This document shows, in pieces, positions 1 to 10,056 of a DNA stretch of 64,000 nt; position 1 is the first letter of the stretch, and every line of letters starts with the position of its first letter. Source of the DNA: Lotus japonicus (taxonomy: Eukaryota; Streptophyta; Magnoliopsida; Fabales; Fabaceae); assembly GCF_012489685.1 (NCBI RefSeq), contig NC_080046.1, positions 60,998,195-61,062,194 on the forward strand. The letters are read 5' to 3'. A model generated the notes under the pieces. It saw only the letters and a list, made by a program, of their open reading frames with translations. It had not been told where the DNA came from and did not search any database. Both the position numbers and the translations under genes were made by a program.

Positions 1-247
1 GACCATAAGAATTGGCCCCAAAAAGATTTCTATCTCCCACAATTCCACAAAAATGGCCTGTAAAAAAAAACATCATATATTACTATATAAACTGAATTTG
101 GTTCTTCTGCTGCTAAGTGATTTTTTTTAGTTTTGCTTTTGGTTCCTTTGCTTGTGTTACATTTTTTTCTTTTGTATCTATTTTTTTATTTGGGTTTTGT
201 GTTTTGTTTGAATTCAATTTGACTTATAAAAAAAATAAACAACTTAG

Positions 248-248
<1 letters not shown>

Positions 249-306
<58 letters not shown>

Positions 307-324
307 TGTATGTATGTATGTATG
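249..324. repeat. Compound microsatellite (TA)n-(TATG)n
   Basis: An uninterrupted TA dinucleotide tract of about 30 bp runs into about eleven TATG tetranucleotide units. It lies in AT-rich DNA downstream of the SRO-like pseudogene. It is likely to be length-polymorphic. Confidence 0.95.
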
Positions 325-741
325 AGAAGTAAATGTTTTGTTTGACAAGCCAAATAAAAATTAATGGGGAGCGCAAGAGGTGTTTCAATCCATCAAAAAA
401 TCATAGATCTCGAAAAAACCAAAAGCAAATCGAATCAACCAGAGTAAAGTGATCAATCTATTGAATATGAGAGTAAAAGAGAGAGCCCAACCACAAGGAG
501 ATAAAAGTGTATTGATGTAACTCAATTTCTTAATACCGAAATCTTTGAGAACTTTTTCATCCAAATGGAAACAATGAAATATAGATATCAATTAGTTTGT
601 CTTTGATCAACTTGTTGAGTAATCATTAGGTAATACCAAAATGTGCAACTTATTTATGCTAGGAAAACATATGTCCAAAACATATATCAACAGAAAAGTA
701 CCAAAGTAAATATAAAAATAAATTAAGGGAACAAGGTTTAC

Positions 742-2082
742 CTTTAGCATCCTCATTGACCTTGAAACTAATAATAAATTCTGGATAAATATGAGTATTT
801 ATGTTCATATTCCATACTAAATAGTATTTTGGGCTTTGGAAGTCATCAACCCCGTTATCATATTTAGAGCTGATGGGTTGAAATTGACGAGTTCCGGTGC
901 CAATGCTAGGACGAAGAAGTTCCATGTTACCCATTATCACACGACAAAGGACTAAGTGTCTAACATCATTTTTGTCGATATCACAATAGCGTGCACTGTA
1001 AATATGGAAAAATCAAATATTATTATTAGTGTGTAAAAGATTTTATTTTCAAATTAATTAGATCATATGAAATCTAACCTGGCATAAGGGCAAGTAACCG
1101 CTGCCAGAAGAACACCAGTGTCGTATGTGCAATTGGCTGCAGATAGCATACAATACCCAAGTCCACACTCCACCATTGTAGATAATTCTCCTTCAGGAAA
1201 AGGAAGCCAAGCATATCGAACATTAGCATCCCCATGGATTTCTTTTGTAATTCCAACTTGTGTTTGGAATAGCTCCAAACGGGCTTGCATTGATGCACCT
1301 GAGCAACGATATGTCTCAACTATCCCAAAATCAGTACTTGAAAAAGTACTCATTCCATGAAGGAACAACTCTCGCACAAAACCCAAACTCAATTTCCCAT
1401 GTATAGATTCAATGTAAGAAACTAAACCTAACTCACCAGCATATCCACAATCCATTATATTCATCCTATTTACAACTTTTACTTGAGAATCCTTAACTAA
1501 GGCATTGGACTCTCCACTACACTCTTTCAACTTAATTTCATCAACCCCATTCACATTGATTTCAATATGTAATTTCATACCATCTTGTTCAAATATATAA
1601 GATTCTTCATCAGAAGCAACATGTACTTCAGGGAAAAAGCAGTCCCCTGCCTCATCAATCCAAGAAATGGGTTGTTGAAATCTAATTTTCAAGTCCACCT
1701 CACACATGTGTAAAAAATCCAACATAAGATCACGACCATTTAAACATATTTCCACGATTGACTTTTTTATTTCAAAATCATTCTTAACCAAGTCAACAAT
1801 GTTTTTAGGATAGTCAAATCATTCACCATTATTGTAGAACATCACACGTTCAGGTCTTCCACTCTTCTTATAGTTCAAATAATAGCTAAGATAGGAATGT
1901 CCACTACGAGGACCAACAATTGTGTTTTTGCTTTAACAATCATCCAATCTCATTTTGTTGACAATGTTGCGTGTTGGTGATGCAAACGGTGGTTGTTGAC
2001 ATATCATTGGTCCTAGAGCTCCCTTTATATGTGCAACACATAGGGTAGCCTGATTTTGCTTCTGTGAAATTCTAACTTCCAT
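742..2082 (-). pseudogene. RCD1/SRO-like (WWE + PARP-like domain) pseudogene
   Basis: Two exons encode a protein of the RCD1/SRO family, plant nuclear stress regulators with a WWE domain and a catalytically inactive PARP-like domain. Exon 1 (2082 to 1079) carries the WWE region, with a recognisable GRPERVMFY segment, then WIDEAGDCFFPE and the PARP motifs FSSTDFGIVE, YRCSG and GDANVRYAWLPF. Exon 2 (995 to 742) continues in frame with RVIMGNMELLRP and VVDDFQSPKYY-like motifs, ending at an apparent donor. Two in-frame stops break exon 1: TAA at 1933-1935, and TGA at 1819-1821, which replaces the expected tryptophan of the WWE GEW motif. No RST domain is seen between 742 and the window edge. The longest open part (1791 to 1063) has no ATG at its start. 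A leader exon and intron lie upstream at about 3521-3595. I infer a recent pseudogene; a downstream-initiated PARP-only product cannot be excluded. Confidence 0.82.
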
Positions 2083-2567
2083 TTCTATCAAAGATGAATA
2101 TCTAACGCGCTCAAATATAAAAGCTCAGATGCAGCAGTAAAATAGAACCTTAGAGCTTGAGTAGGTTTGAAGACATTGTGGCAGCGATGGTGAAGACAGT
2201 GAAATTAAGAATATTTGATAGTCCCTGCATGTTTAAGATGGTTGAGAACATTAAAATAATATATAGAATCATGTATAAAGTCGACATAATATATAATGAG
2301 GAGTTAATTAATAAAAGAATTTCTTATCTAATAGGGTTTCTCTTTAATCTCTTTTTTTATGAGCAATTGAGAATTCAAAGAGGCTTATATGTTTTTCACT
2401 TATCTTCTCTTCTCTTCATTTTCCATCATCCAATTTATGCATGCATTTAAACAAAGGAAAACAAAAAATCCTAGGACTATTTTAAGAATGAGATAGGCAC
2501 AAACAAAAAAACTCAAGCATGAGGAATAATCATATAAACTTCATAAGTTCTAAAAGACACACATAAA

Positions 2568-2675
2568 GGATTTTACATACATGCCAGTACTACAGTTAGA
2601 GTTCAAATTGCACACGCCCTGCACACACAAAAATCTCAATTATGGTATTGTAATTTAATACTATAAAAAATTGAA

Positions 2676-2709
<34 letters not shown>

Positions 2710-3610
2710 GCACTTCACATAATTTCAAAAACAAGGCCAAAGGAGTGACCAGCCCGAGCCAAATGCACCCTTTAAAAAATCAAAACAAATACCAAAAATT
2801 TCAACACTATCAACATTGTTTTCCATATATGGCAAAATCATCCGAAAGAAGTGACACAAGGAAAAAACAAAAAAAATAATAACTAGACTCCAATTTGTTG
2901 AACTGAAGCAAAAAAAAAAAAAAAAAAAGAGTTCGACAAGAAAATTTGGGAAAACACAAGAAATCACTCAAATTTTGAATGAAAATAAAAATTAAGAAGA
3001 CTTCAGGAAAAAAATTCCCACACTATATATGTATTAACAATGCTTTCCATAGTGAAATCAAACCCGAAGAAATGATGAAAATGAAAGAAAAATGGGTTCA
3101 GACTTCAGACACAGAACAGCTAAAGCTTACTTTTAATCAACTAAACTCAAGCATCGAGTCAAAAAATTAAATCGACACAAAAAATTTGCAGAACACAATA
3201 AGTTTCTCAAACTATGAAAGGAAAAAGCATGGAATTGAAAAAATAGAAAAGGCTTTGGGAAAAATATTCTCAAAAGAATCCCACAGTATGTATCAACACT
3301 GCTTTTCATTAGTGAAATCATCCCCGAAATATTGACAGAAAAGAAAAGAAAAAATGGGTTCAATCACATAGAATACCATAAACCAACTCAAATCTCTTGA
3401 ACTCAAGCCCGAACCAAAAAATGAAATTGACACAAAAAAAATGAAAAACACAAGAAATGGCTCAAACTTTGAATGGAAAAAGAATTGAATGAAAAAACAT
3501 AGATGACTTCAAAATCTTACCTAAGCGTCGAAACACAGAAACGAACACAAAGAGTAAACCCAGACAAACCTTTCACTGATTCTCTCTTTTACATGCATTT
3601 TTCAATAGAG
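2568..3610 (-). repeat. SRO leader intron and 5' UTR, homologous to PWWP leader, with triplicated unit
   Basis: This block aligns by eye with 19707-20300 upstream of the PWWP gene. It contains a leader exon ending at a GT donor (exon end 3521) and a poly-A tract. A unit of roughly 230 bp occurs three times (around 2800-2990, 3030-3240 and 3290-3500), each with 'caacactgctttycat', 'aaatgggttca' and 'gaatgraaaa' landmarks. The PWWP gene has a single such unit. I infer tandem amplification inside an intron after the two leaders diverged. Confidence 0.75.
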
Positions 3611-3614
3611 ATCT

Positions 3615-3625
3615 CTATTTATAAA
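3615..3625 (-). promoter_or_regulatory. TATA box of the SRO-like pseudogene
   Basis: The minus strand reads TTTATAAATAG just upstream of the leader exon. The same motif sits at the same relative place before the PWWP leader (20291-20300), which supports a shared promoter origin. Confidence 0.6.
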
Positions 3626-3629
3626 AAAA

Positions 3630-4560
3630 AAAAAATCATAATGTGAGACGTAGACGAATCAACATGAAGCAACTAGACATAAATTTATAATTATAATTTT
3701 AGCGAAAAAAATTGTTACAAAATTTAATTTTATATGATTAGAAGAAATTATCCCAATCAATTGACACATATTTGTTAACATATTTCTCTCTCTCAATAAA
3801 TTTGACATAAATTTTATATTTCCAAATTAAGATAAAAATCTTATGAATGAAGAAGTTACCAACAAAAATATATTGCACATAATTTTCAAATTATTAATTA
3901 CAAATTATTTTTTATTTATTTACGTAATTTACATTCATCTTTTTTTTTGAAAGTACATAAATCTTCAATATAGTTTTATTCCAATTAGCTTAAATTTTCT
4001 TATAAACACTTTCATACAAAATTACAGAACTATTCATAAAATGTATAATTATAATTTTAAGTAAAACATATTTTACAATTTTAATTTTATATAATTAATT
4101 TTTTAATCCCAATTTTTTAATATATTTTTTTATTTAATTAATTGACGTTCATGGTAAATAAAGTATTATCCCAATCAATTTAAAGATTCATATGTACCAT
4201 AAAAGTTTAAAATTTCTAAAATCATTTCCATATTAAATAAAAAATAATTTCAAAACAATTATAATTAAAATTTTAACATAAAAAATATTGTCATAAATTT
4301 TTACTTTATATGATTAATTGTTTTATCTCAATCGGTTAATATTTGTTAAAATCTTTCCTCTCTAATTAAATTAGACATAGTTTCAAAAACAATTATACAA
4401 AATTTATATTTCTAATTTAGATAAAAAAATCGTAAATGAAAAATTAATATTAAGATTTCTATTTATTAAAATTAGCATACTTACTAAAAAAAACTTTTGT
4501 ATTTTACTATATATCTCATAATGTAAACTTTAAAAGTTTACTATAGAAACAATGACATAT
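3630..4560. other. AT-rich intergenic DNA
   Basis: About 930 bp of very AT-rich sequence with no coding signal. Short degenerate phrases recur (for example 'ttttatatgattaa' and 'atcccaatcaatt'), which suggests old internal duplication. Confidence 0.6.
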
Positions 4561-4790
4561 TACTACAAATTTTTAGTATTTAATTAATTCATATCGATTA
4601 ATTTGTCTAAATTACTGTGAATCCATAATTATTATTCAATGTGTGTTATCTAATTTTTAAATATATATATATATATATATAAATCGACATATATAATAAA
4701 TTGGTCCAACTTTACTAATATCAGGAAGCGACTCATTCACTTTTTTATTCTTGTTTCATTTTGGTAAATACTTATTCCTGTTTCTGCTAT
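4560..4790. repeat. Dispersed AT-rich repeat, copy 1
   Basis: The landmarks in order are 'attaatttgtctaa', 'gtgaatccataat', a TA tract, 'gacatatataataa' and a terminal 'cctgtttctgctat'. The same landmarks recur at 7785-7965 and 9030-9210. No terminal repeats or target duplications could be assigned. Confidence 0.6.
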
Positions 4791-4805
4791 TTTTTTTTTT
4801 TTGGC

Positions 4806-5280
4806 AACAATTGTCAAGGTTGTGGAGACGGCATTGGCTTTACAGGAAGCAGGGTGCTTCTCGGTTGTTCTAGAATGTGTGCCTGCCCCTGTGGCTGCTG
4901 CAGCAACAGCAGCCCTTCAAATTCCGACAATCGAAATTGGAGCTGGACCCTTTTGCAGTGGACAGGTGCTAGTTTATCATGATCTGCTTGGTATGCTACA
5001 ACACCCCCACCATGCAAAGGTTACTCCAAAATTTTGTAAGCAATATGCCCGTGTTGGAGATATCATCACTAAAGCATTAGTGGAGTATAAGGAAGATGTG
5101 ATAAATGGTTCATTTCCTGATGCTCAGCATAGCCCATATAAGATCAGTGAAACAGATGCTAATGGTTTCTTGAATGAGTTGCAAAGGTTAGGTTTTGACA
5201 AGGCAGCATCTGCGGCGTCTGATGCAGTTCAGAAAATGGTTACAAACAAGTCAATTGGTGAAAGAAACTCGACAAAGTGA
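4806..5280 (+). pseudogene. Ketopantoate hydroxymethyltransferase C-terminal fragment (intronless)
   Basis: An open frame of about 157 residues matches the C-terminal half of plant ketopantoate hydroxymethyltransferase, the mitochondrial enzyme that makes ketopantoate for pantothenate synthesis. Family motifs are [45 protein letters not shown] and [14 protein letters not shown], followed by a natural-looking C-terminus and TGA. The N-terminal half, including the substrate and Mg-binding residues, is absent. Upstream is a poly-T run and the dispersed repeat, with no start codon or acceptor site. The frame is open and unspliced. I infer a 5'-truncated retrocopy or a transposon-captured fragment that cannot make an active enzyme. 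The family call is firm; the mechanism is not. Confidence 0.85.
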
Positions 5281-5602
5281 TTATTTAGTAAAGCTACATG
5301 ATAGCCCTTCTTTTCACTTGATGTCCTTCATTTTCTTTAATGTCAAAATAATTGATAGGCACAATTTAACAGATGTAGAGCACTTGATTAAGATAGATAG
5401 ATGCCATTTTCTTGGGGCATATTTCTTTCTTGTTTTTCCTCTTCTCCTTTTGATAGTCAAGGTGGAATGCATGAATCTAGATATGCTACAGTACAGAAAC
5501 ATGTTTTTGCTATCCAAAAAAAACAATTGTTTTCTCTTCATATATTCTGTCACAAGACAACTGAAGATACTGTACACCAATAAATCATTCCTCATACATT
5601 TT

Positions 5603-7303
5603 TGATCGGGTCTGGAATTCCTCCAGTGTCCTGGCTTTCTTCCCATCCAAAGAAGTTAAAAAAGGGCCTGGCCTGAGCGCTTGTCGTACCAAGATCAGGC
5701 GAACCTGAGGGAGGAGGTCCGGAATGTCTCCTGCTTCTTTGTTGAAGCGGTTAAGGAAAGCCTTCAGGGATTCCTTCTCGCCCTGCTTGATCAGGGCCAG
5801 TGTTTCTTCTGACTTCGGAATGTTTCTCACCGAGGAATACTGGGTTAAGAAGTTAGACATGACTCCTTCCCAGTTGTGAATGGAGTTGTTGGGGAGGTTT
5901 TGGAACCAATTCATTGGGCCTTTCCCCAAGCTCATCGGGAAGCAGCGGCAGTAGATCGGGTCAGTAGCCCCGGCATACTGCATGGCTCCCACGAAGAAGT
6001 TGATGTGCTCCGTCGGGTCGGAGTCACCCTCATAGAGTTTCATTTTGGATCTTGACCATCCTGGGGGAAAAGGGGTCGCCATGATGTCTGGAGAGAGAGG
6101 GCCATTGATAGTCTGAGGTAGGGCCACCAGAGTGCCGTGTGGACGGATCGGGTCCCTGAGCGGCTCCCTGGTGGAAACGGGGCTCCTCCGCCCGGAGTAA
6201 CTCCTGCGCGGGGAGTGGTACCTGCGGTGATGGGGGGGTTGATTCACGGCTCTTTCGGTAGTTTGCTCTTGGCCATGATCGTTGTGGTAGTCCGACGGGG
6301 GAGGTGGCCTCCTTCCCGTCTCCCCCTCTTGAGAGAACGTCGGATCTTGTCTAGAGTGTTCTTCCAGTTCCTCCAGCTGACGGAGGCGCGCTCGGAGGGC
6401 GCGGATCTCGTCCCGAGTGTTGCGGGCTTGGACATTGCGCTCCTGCCCTTCCTCCGGAGGGTGTTCCTCCTCCATCGCCCTAACTCGGGCCTCCAGTCTG
6501 CACAGGGCTTCGTGCGCTGCGTGGGGGGTAAGGATCCCTGCCTCCGGGGATCGTCCCCGAGGTGGAGTTGGTGGGGTAGTCCTCTGGGGTCGGGGGGAGT
6601 GTTGGTGGTTCGCGGATTCGTCCAGAGTTTCCACATGGCCCTCGGGGGTTCGGTTGAAACGGCGAGAGGTTTGTCGGGTTTCTACCATTGCGCGTTGCTG
6701 CTGCACTTGTCTCTGACGACACGTGGTGAAGGAAAAGTTTACTCGATTCCCACAGACGGCGCCAAATGATCGGGTCTGGAATTCCTCCAGTGTCCTGGCT
6801 TTCTTCCCATCCAAAGAAGTTAAAAAAGGGTCTGGCCTGAGCATCACCGCAGGTACCACTCCCCGCGCAGGAGTTACTCCGGGCGGAGGAGCCCCGTTTC
6901 CACCAGGGAGCCGCTCAGGGACCCGATTCGTCCACACGGCACTCTGGTGGCCCTACCTCAGACTATCAATGGCCCTCTCTCTCCAGACATCATGGCGACC
7001 CCTTTTCCCCCAGGATGGTCAAGACCCAAAATGAAACTCTATGAGGGTGACTCCGACCCGACGGAGCACATCAACTTCTTCGTGGGAGCCATGCAGTATG
7101 CCGGGGCTACTAACCCGATCTACTGTCGCTGCTTCCCGATGAGCTTGGGGAAAGGCCCAATGAATTGGTTCCAAAACCTCCCCAACCTCCTCCCTCATGT
7201 TCGCCTGATCTTGGTACGACAAGCGCTCAGGCCAGGCCCTTTTTTAACTTCTTTGGATGGGAAGAAAGCCAGGACACTGGAGGAATTCCAGACCCGATCA
7301 ATT
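5603..7303. mobile_element. Palindromic, rearranged Ty3/gypsy gag fragment
   Basis: This block is more GC-rich than its surroundings. From 5603 to about 6700 it encodes, on the minus strand, a gypsy Gag: a proline- and arginine-rich N-terminus, a coiled stretch, and a capsid region with KLYEGDSDPTEHINFFVGAM and GPMNWFQNLP. At about 6745-6767 an antisense primer-binding site (GGCGCCGTCTGTGGGAA on the minus strand) precedes the gag start. At 6770-6841 a second minus copy of the 5603-5674 piece appears. From 6842 to 7303 the gag sequence returns on the plus strand as the inverse of 5893-6236 joined to 5603-5720, lacking about 172 bp. The same 'TGATCGGGTC' breakpoint occurs three times. There is no pol and no LTR. 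I infer an aberrant reverse-transcription product or a post-insertion rearrangement. Confidence 0.75.
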
Positions 7304-7590
7304 TTCATAATGCCAAAGCATATTTCGTGGACATATGGATTGTATAGTAACCAAAGAATCCACCACTGTGATCTACGACAAGAGAAACATGAAACTATTC
7401 AGGGAAAAAGCGAGGTCGCGGTGGGTCTTTGGTGGATTTATTCTCTAATTGCCGGTGCCGATGAATTATTACCGACTAGTTTCTGATTAACACAAATCTT
7501 TTAATTTTGTGATTAAATTAGCAACGATAACATTATTGCTGCTACAAAAATGTCGCTAAAGGCAATTTTTCTTGTAGTGCACCTAACAAG
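7304..7590. other. Unassigned DNA ending in a CACTA-like terminus
   Basis: Nothing coding is recognised. The block ends with 'ttcttgtagtg' at about 7570-7580, the reverse complement of the CACTACAAGAA end common in plant CACTA elements and MITEs. A similar end occurs at 16317-16328. No matching left end was found here. Confidence 0.35.
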
Positions 7591-7599
7591 CTATTATCA

Positions 7600-7790
7600 G
7601 TACTGCAACTAGTTGTGCTCGCAGGACCGATATACTATGCCCACTTCAGAAATTCCCACTATATCTTCAAATGCATCGCCAAAAGGGATGAATAATTTAA
7701 TTAAGGAGCCATAGTACTCTTGATCTCATGTGCTTCCGGGAGCATCACCTCCAGCAGCTGGTTTGCGATTCAAATATCGAATAACAGCAT
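7600..7790 (-). pseudogene. Possible unrecognised coding relic
   Basis: The minus strand reads as one frame of about 60 codons with one internal TGA, including AVIRYLNRKPAAGGDAPGS and LFIPFGDAFEDIVGI. The composition looks protein-like, but I do not recognise the family. It may be a captured gene fragment like the neighbouring KPHMT piece, or chance. Confidence 0.25.
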
Positions 7791-7965
7791 CTTCCTGTTT
7801 CTGCTATATATACCTACATAAATTTTTTTTTCATTAAAACCTATCAATTAATTTATCTAATAATTTTCTCTGAATCTATAATCATTTTTTAATGTGTTTT
7901 ATTTTTTTCAAATATTTAAATGTACATATATAATAAATTTGTCCGGCTCTATTGTTACATGGCAG
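7785..7965. repeat. Dispersed AT-rich repeat, copy 2
   Basis: It begins with 'cttcctgtttctgctat' and continues with 'attaatttatctaat', 'ctgaatctataatcat' and 'acatatataataaatttgtcc'. These are the landmarks of copies 1 and 3, but the terminal phrase precedes rather than follows the body. Confidence 0.55.
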
Positions 7966-8010
7966 CGGCTACTACAAAACTTTTGTATTTTTATTTTATT
8001 TCAAGAGGAA

Positions 8011-8985
8011 TTTATTTTTTTGGTTACAAATGAGAGGCTAAGCCCCAAAAAGAAAAACACTAAGGACTGGCTAAACCAGCATGCGCAGAGAAGGAAGCAT
8101 CAACATCCCGTTGCAGCAGAGAGTGACATTCGCCAAACGGGGAGTCAAAGGTATGCGGTCCATACAGAAGGGAAAGCCCCACCTTAGCCAGATAGTCTGT
8201 TAGGGCACTAGAGGTCCTAGGAGCATGACAGAACATTGTGGAACCATGAGCTGTCTGCAGGTTAAGAATGGCTTGAGCTACTTGTCCGTACTGATGAGAA
8301 GCAACATCGGGACTCCGAAGCAAGTTTACCACCTCTTGAGAATCGCTCTCAATAATCACGCTATGCATGTCTCGGCTAATAATGACATCCATGGCCGATT
8401 GCACTGCAAGAAGTTCTACTAGGAACAGATTTGAAATGTTCATAAACCCCGAGATTCCGAGCGAAACCCAATCGCCACCTTCCTTCAGTATCCCGAATCG
8501 CACCACCACAACTAGCAAGCTGATGTTGATTGGTAGTGCATGAAGTAAGCTAGTCCTCTTGGTACTGCCTAGAGTGATGGTAGAAGGATGTCTCAAGGTC
8601 TCGCTGTCAGCACTTTCTCTTGGCACTGGTTTGCTGATGTTTATTACATTGAGTGCCTAGCTTCTCTTTTTCTGGTTATGTTGTATTGTGCTACTTGTTT
8701 TCAAGGGGTTTTGGGCTGTGTTGGACGTTGGCTATTGCACTTGGGTTTTAATTGTTTGATTTGTTTCATTGGCTTAGTTGTTTTGTATTTCTTTTGTAAG
8801 GGTTGTTGGCACCCCTAATGCCAAGTTGCCAACCTCCTTCTTTGTATTTTTCTTTCTTTATATTTATATATACTCATTATTGGCATTCCAAAAAAAAAGT
8901 AAGCTAGTCCTCCAGGTTGAAGCATCCATGATGATGTTACATAGAATTTGGTTCATATGCCAGGTATCGCCACCAAAAACCACTG
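8011..8985 (-). mobile_element. 5'-truncated LINE (RNase H domain), interrupted
   Basis: The minus strand encodes the C-terminal RNase H-like domain of a plant LINE ORF2: LFLVELLAVQSAMDVI, SVIIESDSQEVVNLL, then ALTDYLAKVGLS before a stop near 8060. The 3' tail ends in a T-run on the plus strand at 8011-8021. The frame is cut by a second LINE (8559-8896). Outside that insert the coding sequence resumes through 8913-8980. Confidence 0.75.
8559..8896 (+). mobile_element. 5'-truncated LINE 3' end nested in another LINE
   Basis: A 338-bp plus-strand insert holds a T- and G-rich 3' UTR, a terminal 'tattggcattcc' and a poly-A tail at 8890-8898. It is flanked by a perfect 16-bp target duplication (AAGTAAGCTAGTCCTC at 8543-8558 and 8897-8912), which proves insertion into the older minus-strand LINE. 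Confidence 0.88.
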
Positions 8986-9029
8986 AAAAAATTAATATCT
9001 ATCCATAGTTTTAAAAAACAAAATGATTA

Positions 9030-9210
9030 AAAAAATTAATATATATCCATTATTTTATCTAATTTACTCTGAATCCATAATCATTTTTCAACGCATTTTT
9101 TTCTTTTTAAACATATAAATCTACATATATAATAACATTGTCTAACTCTATTGTTACACGCGTACGACAATATATGGTTCATTCACTTTCTTCCTGTTTA
9201 AGCTATATTA
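9030..9210. repeat. Dispersed AT-rich repeat, copy 3
   Basis: It shares 'ttttatctaatttactctgaatccataatcat', 'ctacatatataata' and 'cattcactttcttcctgttt' with copies 1 and 2, in the copy 1 order. All three copies lie within 4.6 kb. Confidence 0.55.
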
Positions 9211-9539
9211 TTACACGGCTTAATCCTTAAATTGATTAATGTGTTTGTCTCATCGTCTGTAGGTTCCTCTCTGAATATCTTTTAGCAAAAAGTCCTCACA
9301 TTTGCACAACATTTCTACAAAATTGTAATTTAATTATTACATATGTAATTTTATAGTAATATAATTATTTCAAACAAAATTGTAATTTTTATTATACTTT
9401 TGCTTCAAAAGTCGATTCATTTATGGACAATATATATATATATATATATATTAATATATATATATTAATATAATTTTTTCTTTTGGCCGTAATATCGATC
9501 ATTTTCCATCTAATAAAAGATATATATATTTGGGATTTT
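9211..9539. other. AT-rich intergenic DNA with PWWP-promoter-like stretch
   Basis: No genes. Positions 9350-9430 resemble 20640-20720 upstream of the PWWP gene ('attatttcaaacaaaattgtaa' and 'cttttgcttcaaa'). A TA tract lies at 9428-9470. Confidence 0.45.
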
Positions 9540-9971
9540 TATATAGCAAAAAAGAAACTATAGAAAATAGAAACACGCTTCCCACTTTGGTATTCTTTTA
9601 ATTTTTTTCCCAAACAAGGTATTAAAAAGCATTAAAATGCAACTGCAAAATAACTTTAGATCACCTCACTAAATGCATGCTTATCAAAAAAAAAAACTCA
9701 CTGAACGCATGAATTTTTTTTTTTGGTACATGAATGAAGACGATTACATCCTAGTGTTTGAACAAGACACTCCTAAATCATTTCACTAAACGAGCATGCG
9801 ATGTTAAGCGTTCCAAACTCTCTGAAATGGTGACCCATGTGGACCAATGAGACCAAGGCCTCGCTGAACTCTTATCCTCCTCGGGGCGCACTCAACTCTT
9901 GGGACATTCCTGCTGAAGATGGTTCATGACTTTGCCTGCCCAGAACATCATCATTTTGCTTTTGGCGCTTG
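9540..9971 (-). pseudogene. Truncated copy of the PWWP gene 3' end
   Basis: This is closely similar to 18590-19035, which holds the last codons and 3' flank of the PWWP gene. About 27 codons survive (KRQKQNDDVLGRQSHEPSS through the same stop). The copy stops abruptly at 9971, where AT-rich MITE-like DNA begins. No promoter or PWWP domain remains, so it is non-functional. Confidence 0.85.
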
Positions 9972-10056
9972 CTTCAAAAAAATATAAATAAAATAATTTA
10001 TAATTTTGTAACAAAAAAAAATTATAATTTACGGTGATGAAAAAGAAATCAGCCTG

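Noticed and set aside
249..324. Possible CRISPR-like regular repeat
   Set aside because: The units are tetranucleotides with no spacers, in a eukaryotic nuclear sequence.
117..332. 71-residue open frame
   Set aside because: It reads through T-runs and a TATG microsatellite; the repetitive Tyr/Met/Cys tail is an artefact of the repeat.
6137..6769. 210-residue plus-strand frame in the gag palindrome
   Set aside because: It is antisense to the gag coding strand; its openness reflects the GC-rich gag sequence and palindromic structure.
8011..8985. Twin-primed (inverted) single LINE insertion
   Set aside because: The opposite-strand segment at 8559-8896 has its own poly-A tail and target duplication, so these are two separate insertions.
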